A stretch of 34,376 bases of DNA. It comes from Bradyrhizobium sp. Lineage in GTDB: Bacteria > Pseudomonadota > Alphaproteobacteria > Rhizobiales > Xanthobacteraceae. The position numbers were made by a program, and so were the translations under genes. Shown in pieces: positions 18,701 to 27,188 of this stretch. The DNA is taken from the NCBI RefSeq assembly GCF_019244115.1, contig NZ_JAFATE010000741.1, forward strand, positions 1 through 34,376, read 5' to 3'. The stretch's first letter is position 1. Each line of letters starts with the position of its first letter. The notes below the pieces were generated by a model. It made no database searches. It saw nothing but the letters and a program-made list of their open reading frames with translations, and had not been told where the DNA came from.

Positions 18701-19164
18701 ACAAATAGGTTGGCGAGTGCTGAACTGGTGAGGCTGGCGCGCCACCTCCATGACCTGAACAAACCACGTGAGGCTTACATGATCCGAACGGACCCATCCA
18801 TAAAAAGGCAAGCATCCGTTCAGAAAATTGAATAACAGACACGTACGTGGCTTAACCTCGTACTTGCGTGCTGCGCAGAGCCTATACGCTGCACGGCGAC
18901 GCAATGACATTCTCCCAATTCCTAACGTCTGCGGGTCGGAAATGTGCGTATTTCCATGTGCCCAGTCGCGCAAATGTTCGGAGCGTTCTGGGACATCATC
19001 AGCACGTCGTCCCTCCGAATTCCTTCACAAGCTGTCAGACATAACGGGTCCGCACGATCAGTTCCACGGCGCGGTCGACGAGGCCTGCCCAAGCGCGTAG
19101 CCGGGCGCTCACTGGCAAGAGAGCAGTCTGCAGAGGCGAATGCTCGTCGCACGGTCACGCCGTC
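18701..19164. other. No gene recognised
   Basis: Short competing frames only. An open minus-strand frame over 18596-18973 shows no family motif and overlaps the DUF2255 remnant. Confidence 0.35.
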
Positions 19165-19555
19165 ATCGATGGAACGCCGGCGCAGCAGTGGGCCTCCGCC
19201 TGGGTGTTAATAGTAGCGGATGGCTCGACATTTGAGTCGATCGGATCATTCCACGGGAAGGTCGGCAAGACGGTTCTCTTGGAGGTCCATCGCGGCGGCT
19301 CGGATCGGCAAATGTCAGTCGTACCGGTCGACCTCGAGCCCAACAAAATGTTCCTTCGTGGGTTGGAGTCGAGTGCTCGCATCATTGAGTCCAAGAGACG
19401 GCGCGCCCGGCTCCATCTACCAGCGGCTCTTGAATATCTGCTCTCTCAAGGCGCGGTAAAGGACGCGGACGCGCTGATCTGGGATCTGCGGGATGGCTGG
19501 GGCGGCGCGCAGCCCGAATACCTCGACCGAGTTTTCAACCATTTTACAGGACAAA
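19165..19555 (+). pseudogene. PDZ / S41-type peptidase fragment
   Basis: Starts inside a PDZ domain ('VIDGTPAQ', then 'VADGSTFESIGSFHGKVGKT', 'VLLEVHRGG') and enters the peptidase region ('VVPVDLEPNKMFLRGLESSA', 'ALEYLLSQGAVKDADALIWD', 'LRDGWGGAQPEYLD'). This is the layout of S41/C-terminal-processing peptidases. The block with the catalytic Ser and Lys is missing, because the frame joins a histidine kinase end at about 19556. Confidence 0.65.
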
Positions 19556-19692
19556 GCCGAGCGGGACGGGACTCGGGCGGTCGATTTGCGAGTCGATCAT
19601 CGACGCCCCCATGGCGGCCGGCGTGGGCGGATGCTGATCGTGGCGGGGCCGTGTTTCAGCTCACGCTCCCGGCGGCTGACGAAAACTCATGA
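19556..19692 (+). pseudogene. Sensor histidine kinase, C-terminal fragment
   Basis: 'GTGLGRSICESIIDA' corresponds to the G2 box and following helix of the HATPase domain. After a frame change come 'WADADRGGAVFQLTLPAADE' and the stop, the usual last strand of bacterial histidine kinases. It is joined in frame to the S41 peptidase fragment. Confidence 0.65.
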
Positions 19693-19789
19693 ATATCGAC
19701 CGTCGTGCAGTGAAACCGGCCGCCTGTGCGAAGGCCTGAGCCGCTGCCTTACTGGGCCGGAGGCTTGGCGCTCTCCCCCGGCAGATCTT

Positions 19790-20095
19790 ATGCGTATGCC
19801 GGACCTGCCGACCGGCGCGCCGCGCCTCGATCAGCGCAATGATCTGGCCGCCCAGCCACTCGCGAGCTCGGTAAGGGACAGCCGGAACTGGGTCAGGGAC
19901 GGCCGCAGGAAATCGCCATTCGGACTCTGGTCGGAGCCGACGATGGACAGCTCGCGGCCCGGAAGGATGCCAGCGTCCGACAGCCCGTGATAGAGGCCGA
20001 CCGCATGGTGTTCTGGACCAAGGCCACCGCCGTCGGCCGATCCGGAGCGCCAGCAGCCGCCCGCCCAGGCTGTAGCCCCCGGCCTCCGTCAGGCG
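19790..20095 (-). pseudogene. LacI-family regulator, C-terminal remnant
   Basis: Minus-strand pieces in three frames: 'LTEAGGYSLGGRLLALRI', 'GLYHGLSDAGILPGRELSIV' then 'GSDQSPNGDFLRPSLTQFRL' and 'SLTEL', and finally 'EWLGGQIIALIEARRAGRQV'. This is the C-terminal ligand-binding lobe of LacI/GalR regulators (family pattern: DAGIxPGRDxxIxGxDxSP, FLxPxLTxFRxSL). The DNA-binding domain is absent. Confidence 0.65.
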
Positions 20096-20450
20096 GTTCG
20101 CGGGCGCTAGGAGCTGGCGTTCCAGTGGTTTGCCGTCGGGATCCTCCAGCACCTGCATGGGCCGGCCGCCCTGACTGAGAAGCTCGAGCGGCCGCAGCGC
20201 CCAGGCACTGTCGAGTTCGTCCCTCAATCCATGTTCATGTGCGAGACGACCGACAAGGGCCGGATGCGGGCGCTCCGCGAGGGCCGAACCGCCAATTCGA
20301 GCGCCAGTTCCCATCGGTCCCCGAACGCCGTATTCAGCAGAAGACTCGATCCTCGTCCTCCCAAGAACTTGGAGGCGGGCGTGCTCACCATTCTGAAACC
20401 CGGAAGTTTGGCTCAATGCAGGCTCCACTATTAACAATGGAAGGCCAATC
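20096..20450 (-). pseudogene. Multidomain kinase / AAA sensor protein, N-terminal remnant
   Basis: 'RLAHEHGLRDELDSAWALRP', 'LELLSQGG' and 'MQVLEDPDGKPLERQL' match the opening of the protein-kinase-like domain of the very large kinase/ATPase/histidine-kinase hybrids (family: LxHExxLxxELDxxWAxRPL, VLEDPGGEPLDRLL). Upstream pieces such as 'AFGDRWELALE' fit in another frame. The catalytic loop and everything after are missing; the frame runs into the LacI remnant. Confidence 0.55.
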
Positions 20451-20654
20451 AGGCCTGACAAGCGGCACTCCGCCCAGCCTGGCCGAGCTTAGGGGATGGG
20501 TTTGCCACACACGAGACAGTCTGGCGATGCCTCCGATGCGATTTTCCTTATCGCACTACCGCGGACTTGGCGTCCGGCGAGCGGCGAATGCGCCCCGATG
20601 TACGGTCCGGCCTCGCCTTGCAAGAGTTTTCGCCGTCTAGCTCCAACTGGACCG

Positions 20655-20835
20655 CGAGAATATATGATCGCGGAAGAGAGCCGCGCTCGATTGTGAAGCA
20701 CTCGTTGAAGGCTAAGGTATCGCGTGGGGCCGCAGCACGGTTTTCATAGTGGCAATCATAGACGAACTCGGTCTGCAGGGTATGGAAGAACTTCTCCATC
20801 GGTGCATTGTCGAAGCAGCTGACCTTGCGGCAGGC
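20655..20835 (-). pseudogene. IS3-family transposase (OrfB) fragment
   Basis: 'CRKVSCFDNAPMEKFFHTLQ', 'TEFVYDCHYENRAAA' and then a worn end. 'DNAPMExFFxTLKxE' holds the last catalytic Glu of the IS3-type integrase core. Earlier catalytic residues are missing or scrambled. Confidence 0.7.
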
Positions 20836-21085
20836 TCATACCTGCTTCATGCGAAGGATTGATGAGATATCGCAGGTTTGGTTGGTGTGGGGAAAGGCGG
20901 TAGCGCTCCCCCGCTACCACTGGCCACGATTTTGCACGCGCTTTCCGTAACACACGTTTAGCTGCCGCCTACTTAACTTCCAGGCTGCCGCGATGTGCGG
21001 CCACTGCACAAACATTGATCAAGAAAAGCAAATTAGTGCTGCTTGCTAACGAGATACCTCCGGCTATGCTGCGCCGCAGCGGGGC

Positions 21086-22057
21086 ATGCTGACAAGCGGT
21101 GTCGCGTGTAGACAGCGGAGGCACAATGACGTGTTCTGCCCTCTCTCCTGGTGCGGCGCAATCGCCGGCCTCATTGTCGGAGGGCTGATCGCTCCCACGA
21201 CATCGGCCAGGGCAGCCGGCGTTCTGACGGTGGCGATGACCGCGGGCGATTTGCCGACAACGACAGGCAATCCAGACCAGGGCTTTGAGGGCTTTCGATT
21301 TGTCGGCTGGAATCTGTACGACGCTTTGATCAACTGGGATCTGTCCCAGGGCGACAGGGCCTCCGACATCAAGCCTGGCCTCGCGACCGAGTGGCATATC
21401 GATCCGGCGAACCACAAGCGCTGGATCTTCACCCTCGACGTCGTCGTCCGAATGCTCGGGGGCCTGTGGGGGAAGGGGCGGGCGCCCATTCCGCTTGCGC
21501 TGGTCCCGCTGACGACCGGCCAGGTCCTCGACGTCGGCGACTTCACGATCGGCTGCTTCCCGGTCCGCCGCCGCGAGACCGACAGCTTCGGATTCTGCTT
21601 CGAAAGTCGTGCACCGCGTCATCTGAGACCAGACCGCTTGGCAGCCCTCGGAGTACCGGACGGCCCGGTGCGGAAGGATCTCGCGGAAGGAAAGCCCGTC
21701 ATGCTCGATGACGGCAGGACGGTCGATCCAGAACACGTGCTCGGGCCTGCCGAACGACGCAAGAAGCTCGTCGTGGTCGGCGATACCGAAACCACCCAGG
21801 GTCTGGCCGAATGGGTCCGCGACGCCGATCTGCTGGTGATAGAGGCCACGTTTCTCGATCGTGATTCGCTTATTGCGCGCGACTACGGACATCTCACCGC
21901 GGCCGAGGCCGCTACTCTTGCGGCGACCAACAATTTCCAATTGCTCATCCTGACCCACATTTCCGGACGCTACGGCGATGAGGAAATATTGGCGGTGGCG
22001 ACCAAGAGGTTTCCGAACAGCCGGGTTGCGAATGATTTCGATCACATCGTGATCTGA
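21086..22057 (+). pseudogene. Open chimera: family-5 ABC binding protein start fused to ribonuclease Z end
   Basis: A single 323-residue open frame made of two unrelated parts. Residues 1-117 are the start of an oligopeptide-type (SBP family 5) periplasmic binding protein: signal peptide 'GAIAGLIVGGLIAPTTSARA', 'VLTVAMTAGDLPTTTGNPDQ', 'VGWNLYDALINWDLSQGDRA', 'KPGLATEWHIDPANHKRWIF'. At about 21430-21450, exactly where 'TLR.GVKFHDG' is expected, it changes to the C-terminal two thirds of ribonuclease Z: 'VPLTTGQVLDVGDFTIGCFP', 'RETDSFGFCFESRA', 'RLAALGVPDGPVRKDLAEG', 'KLVVVGDTETT' (metal Asp), 'LVIEATFLDRD', 'DYGHLTAAEAA' (His), 'LILTHISGRY' (His). The N-terminal HxHxDH zinc motif of RNase Z is absent, so no tRNase activity is expected. 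Confidence 0.85.
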
Positions 22058-22355
22058 TTGGCGCAGGAGCGCGGCGCTCCGTGCAACGCGATGCCCGGCG
22101 GTTACACGTCATACTGTCGACGTCACCTTTCTTGACGCGACTTCGTCGAATTGTACGCAAGCCGGGCTCTGTGGCGCGTTCTTATGCTGGCTGCCGAAAT
22201 GACGTGCACGGCACAAGGACATTAGTCCGGCTTATGCAGCCGATTTTCCCTTCCAATTTTACTTCGAAAATGTCCGTCGATAACCTCCTTGCAAGTCGAG
22301 CAGCAATCGATCGGTCGGATCGTTGCGCAGTTCATCGTAACCAACGAGGGTTGCC
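22058..22355. promoter_or_regulatory. Leader region of the transport/hydroxylase operon
   Basis: No gene seen. It must hold the promoter of the operon that starts at 22356. A perfect inverted repeat CGATC-GGTCG-GATCG lies at 22308-22322, 34 bases before the ATG, and could be an operator; this is only a position-based guess. Confidence 0.3.
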
Positions 22356-23698
22356 ATGGTTGAGACAAAGGGGTCCAGCGACGATAGTGCCGGAACGAAA
22401 TCACGCCCGGGAAAGCTGAGCCGCCGTTCACTGCTGAAAGCGGGCGCCGCGCTCGCCGGCGCCGCGCGGCCGGATCGGACGCGATCCGTGGCTTCCCCAC
22501 CATCTGGGCGCAGGAAATCAAGGACATCGAGCTGCGCCATGTCGGCGTCTCCTATTCCGTCGTGAAGGCGATCGGCGACCAGGCTGCAAAGGATCTCGGC
22601 TTCAAGGTCACGATGCAGAACCTGGATACGTCGGCCGCGATCAACCGCTTCATCAGCCAGCCCAATACCGTCGATATCGCCGATCTCGAGGGCTGGCAGG
22701 CCAAGCTCGCGGCCAAGCGCGGCGTGATCCAGGGCATCGAGGTCAAGAAGATCAAGGAGTTCGAGAACATCCTGCCGATCTTCACCAAGGGCGAGATCGA
22801 CGGCCACAAGATCCCGCGCCAGGGCATCTCGCCCTATGAGGCGATGTATATCGAAAAACCCGACGCGACCGATCTGCATGAAGGCATCACCGAATGGGCC
22901 ACCTTCCTGCCGCAGGTCTATAACGCGGACTCGATCGGCTATCGGCCCGATCTCGTCGGCCACGAGGTCACCGAGTGGAAGGACCTGATCGATCCGAAAT
23001 TCAAGGGCAAGGCCGCAATCCTCGACGTGCCGGCGATCGGCATCATGGACGCGGCGCTGTGCTTTGAGAGCGCGGGCCTGATCAAGTACGGCAACAAGGG
23101 CAACATGACCAAGGAGGAGATCGACTTCACCTGCAACAAGCTGATCGAATTGAAGAAGGAAGGCCAGTTCCGCGCAACCTGGACCACCTTCGACCAGTCG
23201 GTGCAACTGATGGCGGCGGGCGAGGTCGTCATCCAGTCGATGTGGTCGCCGGCGGTCGCCGCCGTGCGGGTGAAGGAGATTCCCTGCGTCTACGCGCCGG
23301 TCAACGTCAAGAACGGCAAGGAAGGCTATCGCGGCTGGTGCAACGGCATGGGGCTGATGAAGCATCTCTCCGGCAAGAAGCTCGACGCGGCCTACGAATA
23401 TCTCAACTGGTATCTCTCGGGATGGCAAGGCGGGTTTGTCGCGCGCTACGGGTACTACAGCCCGGTGCCGTCGACCGCGAAGAAGTTCCTGACCCCTGCG
23501 GAATGGGACTTCTGGTACGAGGGCAAGCCGGCGCCGGAGGTGATCAACGATCCCTATGGCGTGGCGATGGAGAAGTCCGGCACCAAGCGCGACGGCGGCT
23601 CGTTCCTGGACCGCGTCACCAACATCTCCTGCTGGAACACGCTGATGGACGAAGCCGCCTACATGAACAAGCGCTGGAACGATTTCAAGGTGGCGTAG
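22356..23698 (+). pseudogene. Polyamine-type ABC transporter substrate-binding protein, frameshift after Tat leader
   Basis: A periplasmic binding protein of about 447 residues in the class used with PotABCD-like importers. The ATG at 22356 gives a twin-arginine leader 'KLSRRSLLKAGAALAGAA' (consensus SRRxLLK). Around 22465, in a run of GCGC, one base is missing, and the rest continues in another frame: 'SDAIRGFPTIWAQEIKDIEL', 'NRFISQPNTVDIADLEGWQA', 'YNADSIGYRPDLVGHEVTEW', 'MWSPAVAAVRVKEIPCVYAP', 'AAYEYLNWYLSGWQGGFVAR'. The long downstream frame (22562-23698) is clean and complete at its C-terminus. As written no exported protein can be made. It is first in an otherwise intact operon, so a recent mutation or a sequencing error in GC-rich DNA are both possible. 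Its ligand is unknown. Confidence 0.85.
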
Positions 23699-23719
23699 TC
23701 CTCGCGATCAACTTTCATT

Positions 23720-23741
23720 GCTGGCGGCGCGCGCCGCCAGC
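23720..23741. promoter_or_regulatory. Intercistronic palindrome after the binding-protein gene
   Basis: GCTGGCGGCGC followed directly by its exact complement makes a very stable 11-bp arm hairpin between the binding-protein stop (23698) and the first permease, followed by CTTTCTG. Hairpins here are common in ABC operons and usually give more binding protein than permease by protecting the upstream mRNA or partly ending transcription. Confidence 0.6.
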
Positions 23742-23766
23742 CTTTCTGAAGCTGGTCGTTAGCGGG

Positions 23767-24660
23767 ATGGCAACGCAAACCATGCAAACAGCCTTTCGCC
23801 CATTACGCGCCAATCTCGCCGGATGGTTTTTCGTCTCGCCCCTCGTGGTCGTGCTGGTGCCGTTCTTCGTGGCGCCGATCCTGGTGGTGCTGGCGGCGAG
23901 CTTTTTTTCGACCGACGGTTTTGGTGGCCTGACACCTACCTTCACGCTGGCGAACTATGCCGAGATCCTGCACTCGGCGCTGACGCTGAACCTCTATCTC
24001 GCCACGGTGAAGTTCACCGTCCTGACCTGGGTGTTCACGCTCGCGATCGGATTTCTCGTCGCCTATTTCCTGGTGTTCCACGTCCGCAGCCAGCTGCTTG
24101 CGATCGGCCTGTTCCTGGTCTGCACGGTGCCGTTCTGGACCTCGAACATCATAAGAATGATCTCGTGGATTCCGCTGCTCGGCAAGGAGGGCCTCATCAA
24201 TGACGCGCTGCTCGCGACCGGCGTCATCCATCAGCCTCTCGAAGTGCTTTTGTTCTCCGACCTAGCCGTCGTGATCGCCTATGTCCACCAGCTCACGATC
24301 TTCATGATCGTGCCGATCTTCAATTCGATGGCGCGCATCGACAAGAAGCTCATCGAGGCGGCAGTCGACGCCGCTGCGAGCCGGTTCGACATCATGCGGC
24401 TGATCGTCTTGCCGATGTCGAAGAACGGCATCGCGCTCGGAACCATCTTCGTGGTGTCGATCGTGATGGGCGACTTCTTCGTGGTCAAGGTGATGTCGGG
24501 CGGCGGTTCGGCCTCGGTGGTGGGCGCGTTCTACGAGGATGTCGGCGTGCTGCAGTACCCGACCGCGGCGGCAAGCGCGGTGTTGCTGACCTTGATCCTG
24601 ATCGCGATCGTGTCGCTGATCCTGCGCACCGTCGACATCCGCCGGGAGATCACGCAATGA
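23767..24660 (+). CDS. ABC transporter permease (polyamine-type, PotB-like)
   Basis: A 297-residue inner-membrane permease. The frame is open further upstream, but the ATG at 23767 fits the family; an ATG at 23782 is an alternative. About six transmembrane segments: residues 19-46, 78-103, 108-126, 162-184, 220-240 and 265-290. The cytoplasmic EAA loop is at about 197-216 ('EAAVDAAASRFDIMRLIVLP') and contacts the ATPase. It overlaps the next gene by ATGA (24657-24660), so the two permeases are translationally coupled. Confidence 0.92.
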   Translation: MATQTMQTAFRPLRANLAGWFFVSPLVVVLVPFFVAPILVVLAASFFSTDGFGGLTPTFTLANYAEILHSALTLNLYLATVKFTVLTWVFTLAIGFLVAYFLVFHVRSQLLAIGLFLVCTVPFWTSNIIRMISWIPLLGKEGLINDALLATGVIHQPLEVLLFSDLAVVIAYVHQLTIFMIVPIFNSMARIDKKLIEAAVDAAASRFDIMRLIVLPMSKNGIALGTIFVVSIVMGDFFVVKVMSGGGSASVVGAFYEDVGVLQYPTAAASAVLLTLILIAIVSLILRTVDIRREITQ

Positions 24661-25559
24661 GTGACGCGATCACCACGATCGACGGCGTCGCAATGCCGGC
24701 AGCACGTGGCGCGATCGCGCCGCGGAGCGGTGCGCGGCCCTGGACCTTCTATGCGCTGGCGACGCTGTTTGCGCTTTACGTGCTCGCACTCTACGGCCCG
24801 ATGATCTGCATCTACATCCTGTCGTTCCAGGATGTCCGCGGCGGTCTGGTGTTCCCGATGAAGGGGCATTCGCTGCACTGGTTCGTCGACCTGTTCACCC
24901 AGGTGCGCACCGGCGATGTCAAAGGCTCGTTCGACCGCTCGATCAAGCTCGCCATTCTCGTCACCATCCTCACCGTCGTGATCTCGTTCATGGCCGGCCT
25001 CGGTTTCCGCCGCCGCTTCAAAGGCGACGGTGTCGTGTTCTATGTGATGATCGGCAGCCTGGTGGCGCCCGGGCTGGTGCTCGGGCTCGGCACCGGATTG
25101 TTGTTTCAGGCGCTCGGCATCGCAACCAGCTGGTACGGCTCGGCGCTCGGCGCGCAGCTGTCATGGACCCTGCCATTCGGCGTGCTGGTGATGTTCGCGG
25201 TGATGTCGCGCTTCGACGACGCCTGGGAGGAGGCGGCGCGCGACCTCGGCGCCAGCCGTTGGCAGACCATCTGGCTCGTCATCATCCCGGTACTGGCGCC
25301 GGGCCTGGTCGCGGTCGCGCTGTTCGGCTTCACGCTGTCTTACGACGAGTTTGCCCGCAGCCTGCAGACCGCGGGCTCGCTCAACACCCTGCCGCTGGAA
25401 ATCTGGAGCATGACGCTGAACGTGACCTCGCCCTCGCTCTACGCGCTCGGCACGGTCACGACCATCGTCTCCTTCATCATCATCGGAGTCAGCCTCGGGA
25501 CGATCGTCCTGATCCAGAAGAAACGCGGTGGCCGCGCCATGCCGCCGGAGAGGTCGTAA
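24657..25559 (+). CDS. ABC transporter permease (polyamine-type, PotC-like)
   Basis: A 300-residue inner-membrane permease, partner of the preceding one. The N-terminal 25 residues are polar; transmembrane segments follow at about 31-57, 98-117, 126-150, 170-185, 215-240 and 265-288. The EAA loop is at about 191-211 ('EEAARDLGASRWQTIWLVII' then 'P'), the PotC consensus. Its stop TAA touches the ATG of the ATPase gene (TAAATG at 25557-25562), another coupling junction. Confidence 0.93.
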   Translation: MSDAITTIDGVAMPAARGAIAPRSGARPWTFYALATLFALYVLALYGPMICIYILSFQDVRGGLVFPMKGHSLHWFVDLFTQVRTGDVKGSFDRSIKLAILVTILTVVISFMAGLGFRRRFKGDGVVFYVMIGSLVAPGLVLGLGTGLLFQALGIATSWYGSALGAQLSWTLPFGVLVMFAVMSRFDDAWEEAARDLGASRWQTIWLVIIPVLAPGLVAVALFGFTLSYDEFARSLQTAGSLNTLPLEIWSMTLNVTSPSLYALGTVTTIVSFIIIGVSLGTIVLIQKKRGGRAMPPERS

Positions 25560-26666
25560 ATGAGAATCGAGCGTGGCGACATCGAGCTGGCCGGCGTATG
25601 CAAGAGTTTTGACGGCGCGACCAACGTCGTCGATGGCGTCAACCTGAGAATCGCGGACGGCGCCTATTGCTGCTTCCTCGGGCCCTCCGGCTGCGGCAAG
25701 ACCACGATTTTGCGGATGATCGCAGGCCACGAGGATCCGAGTGTGGGGGAGATCCTGATCGGCGGGCAGAACGTCGTCGGGCTGGTGCCGGCCGCGCGGC
25801 GCACCGCGATGATGTTCCAGTCCTATGCGCTGTTCCCGCATCTGTCGGTGCGCGACAACGTCACCTTTGCGCTGCGCGTCCGGGGCGTCTCGAAGGCGGA
25901 TCGGCTGCGCGCCGCCGACGCCATGTTGGAAAAGGTCAGGCTGACGCAGTTCGCCGACCGCCTGCCCGCGCAGCTCTCAGGTGGCCAGCAGCAGCGCGTC
26001 GCGCTGGCGCGGGCTGCGATCACCGAGCCCCGCGTCCTGCTGCTCGACGAACCCTTGTCGGCGCTGGACGAGCAGCTGCGCGTGCAGATGCGGCAGGAAT
26101 TGCGCCGGATGCAGCGCGAGCTCGGCATTACCTTCATTCATGTCACCCATACCCAGCTGGAGGCGATTGCGCTCGCCGATCTCGTCGTGGTGATGGAGCA
26201 GGGCAGGATCAAGCAGGCCGGCCCCCCGCGCGAGGTCTACGCCACGCCAAACGACCGCTATGTGGCCGAGTTTCTCGGCGGCCAGAACGTGCTGCATGGA
26301 CGCATCAAGAAGGTCAACGGCGCGAGCTTCGTCATCGTGCCCCCGATGCAGGGATCAATCGAGGTACCGCTCGGCGCGCGCGCACGCTTGAGCGTCGGCG
26401 ACCGCATCGACATCGCGGTCCGCCGCGACGACGTCGAATTGATCCGGCCGGGCCGTGAGCTGCCGCCGGGGTACGCGTCCGCGCTGCCGAGCCGGGTTCT
26501 GGCGATCGAATACCAGGGCAATTTCGTCAAGGTCATGCTCGACACCGTGCCCGATGACGAGTTCGTCGCCTATGTGCCCGAGCGCGTATTCTTTGCCGAT
26601 CCCCTCAATGTCGGCGACATGGTGCTGGCGACCTGGGTCGCTGACCGCGCGCGTGCCCTGGCCTAG
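25560..26666 (+). CDS. ABC transporter ATP-binding protein (PotA-like)
   Basis: A 368-residue ATPase that powers the importer. Walker A is 'GPSGCGKTT' (41-49), Q-loop Gln87 in 'MMFQSYALFPHL', signature 'LSGGQQQRV' (139-147), Walker B 'VLLLDEP' (159-165), and H-loop His197 in 'FIHVTHTQLEA'. From about residue 240 a TOBE-type regulatory domain follows ('GGQNVLHGRIKKVNG', 'IAVRRDDVELIRPG', 'AIEYQGNFVKVMLDT'), as in polyamine and sulfate importers. All catalytic residues are present, so the transporter core is intact even though its binding protein is frameshifted. The hydroxylase genes begin 31 bases downstream on the same strand. Confidence 0.94.
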   Translation: MRIERGDIELAGVCKSFDGATNVVDGVNLRIADGAYCCFLGPSGCGKTTILRMIAGHEDPSVGEILIGGQNVVGLVPAARRTAMMFQSYALFPHLSVRDNVTFALRVRGVSKADRLRAADAMLEKVRLTQFADRLPAQLSGGQQQRVALARAAITEPRVLLLDEPLSALDEQLRVQMRQELRRMQRELGITFIHVTHTQLEAIALADLVVVMEQGRIKQAGPPREVYATPNDRYVAEFLGGQNVLHGRIKKVNGASFVIVPPMQGSIEVPLGARARLSVGDRIDIAVRRDDVELIRPGRELPPGYASALPSRVLAIEYQGNFVKVMLDTVPDDEFVAYVPERVFFADPLNVGDMVLATWVADRARALA

Positions 26667-26697
26667 ATCCTGCTTGTTTAAGAAACGGAGCCTCACC

Positions 26698-27186
26698 GTG
26701 CAGATATCATTCACGCTCAATGCCAAGCCGGTCACGTTGGATGTCGAGCCGGCAACCCTGGTCACCGAGCTCCTGCGTGAGCATCTCAACCTCACCGGTA
26801 CCCATATCGGCTGCGACACGAGCCAGTGCGGCGCCTGTGTTGTGCATCTGGATGGACTGGCGGTGAAGAGCTGCACGCTTCTTGCGCCGGCGCTCCAGGG
26901 CAAATCACTGGTCACCATCGAGGGCTTGCAGGGCGCTCCGGGATCGAACCAGCTGCATCCGATGCAGGAGGCGTTTCGCCAGCATCACGGGCTGCAGTGC
27001 GGGTTCTGCACGCCCGGCATGGTGATGAGCGCGATCGCTCTCGCCCACGCCAAGGCTGCGCTCACGGAGGCCGAGGTCCGTCGCGGCCTCGAAGGCAATA
27101 TCTGCCGCTGCACGGGCTACCAGAACATCGTCTTGGCCGTGATGGCGGGCACGGCTGCCATGCACGGCGCCGGATCGGGAGAGTGA
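26698..27186 (+). CDS. [2Fe-2S] subunit of a molybdenum hydroxylase (CoxS-like)
   Basis: The 162-residue small subunit of a xanthine dehydrogenase-type enzyme. It passes electrons from the molybdenum centre to FAD. The GTG start at 26698 is supported by ACGGAG nine bases upstream; upstream in-frame codons overlap the ATPase gene and are not family-like. The N-terminal ferredoxin fold holds Cys39, Cys44, Cys47 and Cys59 ('GCDTSQCGACVVHLDG'), and the C-terminal helical domain holds Cys101, Cys104, Cys136 and Cys138 ('CGFCTPG', 'GNICRCTGYQNI'). All eight ligands of the two [2Fe-2S] clusters are present. It is followed after two bases by the large subunit gene. Confidence 0.95.
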   Translation: MQISFTLNAKPVTLDVEPATLVTELLREHLNLTGTHIGCDTSQCGACVVHLDGLAVKSCTLLAPALQGKSLVTIEGLQGAPGSNQLHPMQEAFRQHHGLQCGFCTPGMVMSAIALAHAKAALTEAEVRRGLEGNICRCTGYQNIVLAVMAGTAAMHGAGSGE

Positions 27187-27188
27187 CC

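Noticed and set aside
20969..22045. 358-codon minus-strand open frame opposite the binding-protein/RNase Z chimera
   Set aside because: No family motif, whereas the plus strand shows clear binding-protein and RNase Z motifs.
22259..23428. 389-codon minus-strand open frame opposite the ABC binding protein
   Set aside because: Asp/His/Arg-rich antisense composition typical of shadows in this DNA; the plus strand is a known family.
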